Below, in pieces: positions 55,782 through 61,982 of a stretch of DNA of 64,000 bases. Each line of letters begins with the position of its first letter. Positions within the stretch are counted from its first letter, which is position 1. The DNA is taken from contig JAFDZW010000011.1 of the NCBI GenBank assembly GCA_018266755.1, positions 1 to 64,000 of the forward strand. Reading direction: 5' to 3'. Source of the stretch: Bacteroidota bacterium. GTDB taxonomy: Bacteria; Bacteroidota; Ignavibacteria; Palsa-1295. A program made the position numbers and the translations under genes. Below the pieces are notes generated by a model. That model saw nothing but the letters and a program-made list of their open reading frames with translations, did not search any database and was not told where the DNA came from.

Positions 55782-56111
55782 TCAAAGTGCAAAACGCCTC
55801 AGCCCTTCCTTAAGGTGGGCCACATTGAAATTGATAAGCAAGCCCACTCTGCATTTTGAGAGCTTGAGGTATGTTAGAACTTGCGCTGTGTGGACATCCG
55901 TCAACCCCTCCACAGCTTTGATCTCGACTACAACCTGATTTTCAACAAGCAAATCGATGCGGTATCCACAATCTAATTTCACATCGTGATACACTAACGG
56001 GAACGCTCGCTCCTTTTCTACGAACAATCCCTCCTGCCGTAGCTCGAACAGTAAGCATTCTTGATATGCGCTTTCGAGCAGGCCCGGTCCCAATGCAGAA
56101 TGTACTTTCAT
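55782..56111 (-). CDS. GxxExxY family protein, start uncertain
   Basis: From the only ATG the product has 109 residues. The family name motif is exact, GLLESAY (10-16), and later parts match a PD-(D/E)xK-like nuclease core: LDCGYRIDLLVENQVVVEIKAVE, LTYLKLSKCRVGLLINFN. Family members usually start about 15 residues earlier, and the sequence continues upstream in frame as NELTHKIIGCAMKVHSALG, which looks genuine. No ATG, GTG or TTG is found there; only ATT codons near 56150 could serve. So either a rare start is used or the N-terminus is damaged. The frame is open back to the stop of the acyl-CoA ligase at 56226. The gene sits between two near-identical inverted repeats. Confidence 0.75.
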   Translation of the reverse strand: MKVHSALGPGLLESAYQECLLFELRQEGLFVEKERAFPLVYHDVKLDCGYRIDLLVENQVVVEIKAVEGLTDVHTAQVLTYLKLSKCRVGLLINFNVAHLKEGLRRFAL

Positions 56112-56157
56112 TGCGCATCCGATGATCTTGTGCGTGAGTTCGTTCGTAGAAATAATG

Positions 56158-56199
56158 CTCTGTGATACTCTGTGTGCCCTCTGTGTACCTCTGTGGTTA
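56158..56199. repeat. 42-base inverted repeat, right arm, flanking GxxExxY gene
   Basis: Reverse-complement partner of 55736-55777: 41 of 42 bases match. The right arm ends 27 bases after the acyl-CoA ligase stop. The enclosed unit from arm to arm is 464 bases. Confidence 0.9.
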
Positions 56200-56225
56200 G
56201 ACCCGGCTGAAGTTGGTACGGGTCT

Positions 56226-57941
56226 CTATTTTCTCTCCTTGCGAAACTGCACGGCCCTCCACTCAGCGAAGAGATGTTTACATTTGTTACGTTGGTACTT
56301 CCCCGTGCTTGTCACAGGCAGCTCTTCACCGAAGATCACCACCTTCGGAGCCTTGGAAAAAGGGAGGTGTTCTTTGCAGAAGGTAATGATCTCGGATTCG
56401 CTCACCTCCGATCCGTCCGCTCGCTGTACATACGCACCGACCTCCTCGCCGTAAAAATCATTCTCGAAGCCGACGGCGATGCCCGCCTTCACGCCCGGAC
56501 ACCGGCCGATGACCTCGTCGATCTCCAGCGGAGAGAGATTTACTCCGCCGCGAATGATAAGTTCTTTCAGACGGCCGGTAATGAAGAAGTACTTCTTCCC
56601 TTCCGCATCGAGCTGATAGAATCCTTCATCACCAGAGCGAAACCAGCCGTACGAAAACGTGCTTGCGTTGGCCTCGTCGTTGTTGTAGTAATACTTCATC
56701 ACGTTAAACCCGCGAATGGCGATCTCGCCGCGTTCGCCGGGCGCGAGTTCATTCCCATTCTCATCGGCGATCATCATCTCGTTCTGTGGAATGGCCTGCC
56801 CAATTGACGGGAAGCCGAAGTCGCGCATCCAATGCGTGTGCTCATCCGCACCGAGCGACGTCGGGAGGTAGCACGAGTAACACGTCGTTTCCGAAAGGCC
56901 GTACCCGTGCACGATCGGGATAGAGAACAGATCCTCGAACTGCTGCCCGAGTTCGACCGTGAGCGGACCCGCACCGCAGATGATATGTCGGAAGCCAGAA
57001 GGAGCCGGGATGCCCAACTGCGGATTGGCGCGGTAGTATTCGATGAGGAATGCCAACAGCGTCGGCACGACGCTCACGACGTTCACCTTCTCCGATTCGA
57101 TTCGTGGGAAGAATTGCTCCGATTGGAATTTCTGGTTCAATACCACCGTCGCTCCGGCGTACATCGGCGTGACGAGCGTCACGATCGTACCATTGACGTG
57201 GTGGATCGGCAGCACACACATCATGCGCTGCGAGTTGGTGATGCCATGCCATTCGCTAATGCCTTTGGCATCGATGAGCAAGTTATACTGCGTCAGCACG
57301 ACACCTTTCGGATTGCCAGTCGTACCGCTGGTATAGACGATCAGCGCCTCGTCATCCTTCGTCACTGCCTCCTCGGAGCGAAAGATTGATTCTGCCGTTG
57401 CAAGTTCATCCTCGTACGAATAGAAACCCTTCGGCAGATCCTTCGGGGACATACTGCCGCAGACCATCGTCACGACCACATTCGTCGCTTCGGCGATGAT
57501 CGGAGCGACACGCTCTACATACTCATTTCGAATGAATGCGAGCTTTACACCGCTATTCTGGAGGATATATGAGATACGTCCGTCGTCTTCCGAAAGACTC
57601 ACCGGCACGACACACACGCCCATGAGCCACGCCGCATAGTAATGCACGACAGTATCGGCATGATTATGTGCGATGGTTGCGATGCGGTCGCCGCGGCGCA
57701 CACCATGCGTGCGCATCATGTCGGCGCACATCGAGGCGAGCATGAAGAAATCCTTATAATTGTCCTCGCGGCGGTTGCCATCGATATCGTAATAGATAAG
57801 GTACGGCTTCGTATCGTAATCGCGCGCACGCTTGAACATCAGCTCCCCGATGTTCTCATACCCCGCATACCCGGCCGGCGCATTTGGGTCGGTAATCGTA
57901 CGTGCATGCTCGATTTTTCTCAGGATATCCCCGTTCAACAT
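56226..57941 (-). CDS. AMP-forming acyl-CoA synthetase
   Basis: The 571-residue adenylate-forming enzyme has IVYTSGTTGNPKGVVLTQYN (the P-loop), YGLSETTCYSCYLP, GWFRSGDEGFYQLD, ITGRLKELIIRGGVNLSP and a C-terminal catalytic Lys region STGKYQRNKCKHLF. This fits a long- or medium-chain fatty acid CoA ligase or a related acid:CoA ligase. It follows the cyclase gene by 27 bases, probably in one transcript with it and the barrel protein gene. Chain length preference cannot be judged. Confidence 0.85.
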   Translation of the reverse strand: MLNGDILRKIEHARTITDPNAPAGYAGYENIGELMFKRARDYDTKPYLIYYDIDGNRREDNYKDFFMLASMCADMMRTHGVRRGDRIATIAHNHADTVVHYYAAWLMGVCVVPVSLSEDDGRISYILQNSGVKLAFIRNEYVERVAPIIAEATNVVVTMVCGSMSPKDLPKGFYSYEDELATAESIFRSEEAVTKDDEALIVYTSGTTGNPKGVVLTQYNLLIDAKGISEWHGITNSQRMMCVLPIHHVNGTIVTLVTPMYAGATVVLNQKFQSEQFFPRIESEKVNVVSVVPTLLAFLIEYYRANPQLGIPAPSGFRHIICGAGPLTVELGQQFEDLFSIPIVHGYGLSETTCYSCYLPTSLGADEHTHWMRDFGFPSIGQAIPQNEMMIADENGNELAPGERGEIAIRGFNVMKYYYNNDEANASTFSYGWFRSGDEGFYQLDAEGKKYFFITGRLKELIIRGGVNLSPLEIDEVIGRCPGVKAGIAVGFENDFYGEEVGAYVQRADGSEVSESEIITFCKEHLPFSKAPKVVIFGEELPVTSTGKYQRNKCKHLFAEWRAVQFRKERK

Positions 57942-57968
57942 GATTCACTCGAATGTAAGAATGCAAAT

Positions 57969-59006
57969 TTACGCCGCCGCCACGCTGTACAACTCCACCT
58001 CGTGCTCCTTGCCTTTGAGGAGGAACGAACCGACGCGGTCGGCATGATATGGCAGGCGTTCCATCGGGAGGGCATCGAGAAGTTCGCGACTGACGAGAAT
58101 GATCGCGCCGAGTGAATGACATTTCTCTTTGATACGCGAGGATGTATTGACGACGTCGCCCTGGAAGACGATCTCTTGTTTAACATCGCCGATTTGCCCC
58201 GCGATCACCGTACCGCAATGCATCCCCGCTTTGAATCCCGGTACCATCCCGTATTTCTGCAGGTACTTCGGCGAGAGCTCGTCCATGATACGGCAGATGC
58301 GGAAGAAACACTCGAGGCAGTTGCCGGTAGATCGGTGATGGCTGTCGAGCTTCCATGTGACAACGATCTCGTCGCCGACATATTGGTATATCTCTCCGCG
58401 ACTTTCGACGATAGCGGGTGTGATATCGAAGATATAATCGTCGATCAGTTCGTGGAACCGGATGTTTCCAAGACGCTCGGCAAGCGTTGTCGACGCATCC
58501 AGATCGAGAAACATAAAAATGCGCTCTTCTTCGATCGGGCGTGCGTAGCGGCCGATGACCATATTGATGAGCACATTCTGCCCGAGCATGCGGCTCATTT
58601 GGCGAATCATGTTGATCAAGAATGCTGCCGTGAGTGCATACACGACGATATAGAGCAAGTCGCCGCCGAAGAGAAATTGTTGCGTGCTCGGTTCGCGGTA
58701 TGCTTGCAGCAACGAACTGCCGTCGCGAATCATCCGAAGTCCCAGCTCGAAGAACACCGCATAAAATACTACTACCGCGATCTGAAGCGTCGTGCGAACG
58801 ACCAATGCAGAGAGAAACGGGATTCGCCGCAGGCGCCGGGCAAGAATTTCAAGATCGAGGTATGCGAGCGTCACCGCAATAGCGATACCCATGATCATCC
58901 CATTGGTCATCGAACGACTCGCAAACCCATACAGGAGGGCAGGCAACGCACCACCGACTACAATGCCGGCAAGTGCGAAAAGAATATAGGTGCGTGTCCG
59001 GTTCAC
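57969..59006 (-). CDS. Membrane-bound class III nucleotide cyclase
   Basis: The 345-residue protein has about four transmembrane helices (residues 7-28, 33-52, 66-92, 112-134), then a catalytic domain (about 160-345). Metal-binding Asp168 lies in MFLDLDAST and Asp212 in YVGDEIV. The transition-state pair is present as Asn287 and Arg291 (GDVVNTSSR). At the two base-recognition positions, Lys and Asp in adenylate cyclases, I place Gln208 and Val280. So the product nucleotide is uncertain. It lies 6 bases after the barrel protein gene and 27 before the acyl-CoA ligase gene. Confidence 0.85.
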   Translation of the reverse strand: MNRTRTYILFALAGIVVGGALPALLYGFASRSMTNGMIMGIAIAVTLAYLDLEILARRLRRIPFLSALVVRTTLQIAVVVFYAVFFELGLRMIRDGSSLLQAYREPSTQQFLFGGDLLYIVVYALTAAFLINMIRQMSRMLGQNVLINMVIGRYARPIEEERIFMFLDLDASTTLAERLGNIRFHELIDDYIFDITPAIVESRGEIYQYVGDEIVVTWKLDSHHRSTGNCLECFFRICRIMDELSPKYLQKYGMVPGFKAGMHCGTVIAGQIGDVKQEIVFQGDVVNTSSRIKEKCHSLGAIILVSRELLDALPMERLPYHADRVGSFLLKGKEHEVELYSVAAA

Positions 59007-59012
59007 GAATCG

Positions 59013-60797
59013 TTAGAACGCGAAGCCCGTGGTGAGGTATATCTGCGTTGCCTCGCTCGAATGCGCTAACGTCAGTGCAACCGTGTGCTCGCTTGTCACC
59101 GGAGCGAACCACAATCCGCCGCCGACGGACGTATGCCACGTATTCGAGAAATCGTTATCGACATAGACGCGACCGGCATCGATGAAACCGAGGATACCGA
59201 TCGTGGTCGGTTCGAATACATGTACTCGTGCAATCTGGATACGAAGATCGGCCGAGGCGAGTAATGACTGCACGCCGGCGAAACGATCGCGGTAATATCC
59301 GCGCAGCATCGTCGCACTGCCGAGAAATGCAGATTCATTGAAGGGATGTTCGCCGAAGATTTTCTCCACGTCGGCCCGCAAGGCAAGCGTCACCGGTGTG
59401 CCGAGCTCTGCTGTGAGATAGCCGCGAATATCGGTATGCAAGCGAGTGTACGCGTATGTATTATCCAATACCTCCGGCACCCATTCGCCGGAAAATGCTG
59501 CATAGAGTCCGCTGGTTGGCGCATGCAAGCCGTTGCGAGAATCGAACACACCCCCATAGGAGAGCGCAAGAGTATTCAGCGTTCCGACGCCATAGTCATG
59601 GCGGCGCTTGAGGAAGGTCGAGTCACGATATGGATTACCGTCCACCGTAACCGAACGGATCGCTGCCGAGCCCCAGAGCGATGTATTCTCGACAATCGAA
59701 TGTTTGTAGGTCGGCGCAAACGAGAAGGCTCGTTCGTTCAGGCGATAATCGTTCGTGTCGTATCGGGCCGACTCGAGCGTCGTCTCATTACCATAGCCGA
59801 AGAACCCAAGCCTTCCGAGCGTCGATGCATGTGCATCGAGCAGCAACTCACCACCGAGCACATTGTAGAATGTCGTATTGAGCCGCACATCATAGTGCTT
59901 TGCTTTAGTCGCGAATACGCCCTCAAGCGACATCGTCATGAAACTCGGGATATCTCGGAATCCATATTCGATGAGCGTGCCGCCGGCACCGGTGATCGCG
60001 CCGTCATCCGTCGTGAAGCCAAGAGAAGGGTGATAGTGCCACGCATGGCCCCAATCGCGCACGAGCGGCTCTGCGACGTCCGAGTCGTCGAAGACCGAGT
60101 GCTTACTGTCGATCACCGTGCTCGGCGAATAGACGAAGTTCGTCTCGTTCGGCTCACCAAAGAAGTAGGTTTTCTTCTGATCTTTTGCGATCGGCAAGAT
60201 ATGCCACAGATAGCCGCTCACACGCGAACTATCGACCAACTCGTCGTTTCCGCTGCCACCGACCACCGCAACATCGATACTCGATGCAACCGAACCACGC
60301 GCGATGGCATAATCATCTTCGCCACGCAGATGGATGCGAATCTCATCGGTCTTATCGGCGGTGAACTGATGCTCGAAGATCGGCTTGCCGCCTTTGCCGC
60401 CGGTGCTGCGGTCACGCTGATAGATGCGCACATCTACGGTATCGTCGGCGCTTCGCTCGATCTCGGTGTATTCCTGTTCGTCGGAGCAACGAATATCGAC
60501 GAAGCGGGCCACACAATTGGAATCTGCAATCTCGCCGGCAAATGCATTGTGTGCGATATCGATGACGGTCAGTCCGCCCACATAGTGCACGATCTGATCG
60601 ATGTGATCGAAGTCGCCCGAGACCGGCACACGGCTTGCAAACGTCGAATCGAACAGAAAATGATAGAACCAGGAATGGTGCAATGAATCGACCGCCTCGG
60701 CAGGAGCGACGGCCGAGTCAGCTTCCTGCGCACGCAGCGGCCGCACGGCAGCCGAGCAGACGATCAGGATGAATGCAACGAGTATGTACCTACGCAA
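59013..60797 (-). CDS. Omp85/BamA-like outer-membrane barrel protein
   Basis: The 594-residue precursor has a signal peptide (ending PLRAQ). Residues 30-200 are a soluble region with VVGGSGNDELVDSS. This part resembles the segment ahead of the barrel in large Bacteroidota proteins that fuse a metallophosphoesterase to a barrel; here no phosphoesterase motif is seen. From about residue 260 there are many barrel strands, ending in YLTTGFAF with a C-terminal Phe, plus the Omp85-like LRGYYRDRF motif. No POTRA domain is evident. Likely outer-membrane, function unknown. First gene of a probable three-gene unit with the cyclase and acyl-CoA ligase. Confidence 0.75.
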   Translation of the reverse strand: MRRYILVAFILIVCSAAVRPLRAQEADSAVAPAEAVDSLHHSWFYHFLFDSTFASRVPVSGDFDHIDQIVHYVGGLTVIDIAHNAFAGEIADSNCVARFVDIRCSDEQEYTEIERSADDTVDVRIYQRDRSTGGKGGKPIFEHQFTADKTDEIRIHLRGEDDYAIARGSVASSIDVAVVGGSGNDELVDSSRVSGYLWHILPIAKDQKKTYFFGEPNETNFVYSPSTVIDSKHSVFDDSDVAEPLVRDWGHAWHYHPSLGFTTDDGAITGAGGTLIEYGFRDIPSFMTMSLEGVFATKAKHYDVRLNTTFYNVLGGELLLDAHASTLGRLGFFGYGNETTLESARYDTNDYRLNERAFSFAPTYKHSIVENTSLWGSAAIRSVTVDGNPYRDSTFLKRRHDYGVGTLNTLALSYGGVFDSRNGLHAPTSGLYAAFSGEWVPEVLDNTYAYTRLHTDIRGYLTAELGTPVTLALRADVEKIFGEHPFNESAFLGSATMLRGYYRDRFAGVQSLLASADLRIQIARVHVFEPTTIGILGFIDAGRVYVDNDFSNTWHTSVGGGLWFAPVTSEHTVALTLAHSSEATQIYLTTGFAF

Positions 60798-60887
60798 TCG
60801 GCGGATGAATTACGAAGCAAGCACAACAAAGATACCACCGGAAGAATTGAACGTGGGAAATTGAGCGTCATGAAAGAACCAACCGCG

Positions 60888-61790
60888 TTACGGCACCACG
60901 AACGACGTTGTCAGCTCGCCGAGGCGAGCGAAGTAGAGGCCGGGGGGAAGGACCGAGCGTTTCAATGAGAGAGCCTGAGGAGTTATACTTATCTGCTCAC
61001 TCTTCATAATCCGTCCCAGAACATCACTCACAACCAGGGTCTCAGGATGATTCAACCGGGGAATATTTATGCTGATCTCACCGCTCTCCAAGACGTAGAA
61101 TATCTTCAAAGCTGAACGGTCAATCGCGGGACTCGACGGAGTCAACAAAGACGAGGAATCCACGGATATCGAGAACACGAACCGTGAGGGTACAGTATCC
61201 GGGGCCATTTTAACGAAGTGGAAGGTCTCGAGTGAATACGACGTATCGCTTAAAGGCTTTTGATTGAAGACAGTGAACTGCATCGTATCAAATTCTGCAT
61301 AGCATTGAGTGTTCGTCATAAGTGCATGCGGTGATCCGAGCGAATCGGTCACATACGGAAACGGTCGAGCATGAATATGGCATGTAGTATGATGTTGCTC
61401 GTCGCGATAGTCATAGTCGACGTGGTAATCAATTGTCAACGTCTCAACAATAGCCGCGCCTGGGTCAACGACAATGTGGACGTGATCATCATCTGAATAG
61501 AAAGGACTCCCGGAAGATGCAAACCACAGATCAACCGTGTCCCCTGTGCTTCGATAGCCCGTCATCTGGGAAGCCGGTCCTAACCCGTAGCCGAATTCAA
61601 AAAGCTTTGTTGTATCATAAGAGGTGGTCGTAGCACCATTCACCTCATAGTGATAATCAATCCAGATCGGCAAGTCAATTGACAATTGGATGGGGGTCCC
61701 AAACCGAAGTTGTGCCACGGTAGACCTACTACTCAGCATAGAGAGTAGACAAAGCGTGAGGCAAAGACCATGTCTGAGTAGTCTATTCAT
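60888..61790 (-). CDS. Secreted protein with T9SS-type C-terminal domain
   Basis: The 300-residue precursor has a signal peptide ending RSTVAQ. The middle is a beta-rich, Asp/Tyr-rich region with no recognised domain (SGSPFYSDDDHVHIVVDPG). The end fits a T9SS sorting domain: LVVSDVLGRIMKSEQI, VLPPGLYFARL, terminal TTSFVVP. The YPNP-like start of that domain is degenerate, so the call is less certain than for the larger T9SS proteins. Confidence 0.7.
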   Translation of the reverse strand: MNRLLRHGLCLTLCLLSMLSSRSTVAQLRFGTPIQLSIDLPIWIDYHYEVNGATTTSYDTTKLFEFGYGLGPASQMTGYRSTGDTVDLWFASSGSPFYSDDDHVHIVVDPGAAIVETLTIDYHVDYDYRDEQHHTTCHIHARPFPYVTDSLGSPHALMTNTQCYAEFDTMQFTVFNQKPLSDTSYSLETFHFVKMAPDTVPSRFVFSISVDSSSLLTPSSPAIDRSALKIFYVLESGEISINIPRLNHPETLVVSDVLGRIMKSEQISITPQALSLKRSVLPPGLYFARLGELTTSFVVP

Positions 61791-61927
61791 AGACTCTTGT
61801 TAGCACTATCTATTCTTCAGCCACGGTTTGTTTCTTAAGATGGCGAAACGAACATTACAAACACTTCAGTGGTGTTCAGTCCCCTACCCTATATATCAGA
61901 GGACACCCGAGAATCATTCATCGGCGC

Positions 61928-61958
61928 AAAAAAAAAGGGCACAACCCTGTGCCCCTTC
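61928..61958 (-). terminator. Rho-independent terminator after the M1 aminopeptidase gene
   Basis: On the minus strand GGGCAC and GTGCCC pair around AGGGTT, followed by a run of nine or more T. It lies about 25 bases after the stop of the gene ending at 61983. Confidence 0.88.
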
Positions 61959-61982
61959 CACAAACCATATCCAACGAAAGAG

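Noticed and set aside
55623-55859. Open frames through the CACAGAG repeats (NHRGTQRAHRVTQR and similar)
   Set aside because: The peptides are direct translations of the inverted repeat, not genes. The same artefact extends the HD-PycTM frame at its N-terminus.
55736-56199. CRISPR-like array, because of regularly spaced CACAGAG units
   Set aside because: Units are only 7 bases with 2-3 base gaps, there are no spacers, and no cas gene is near.
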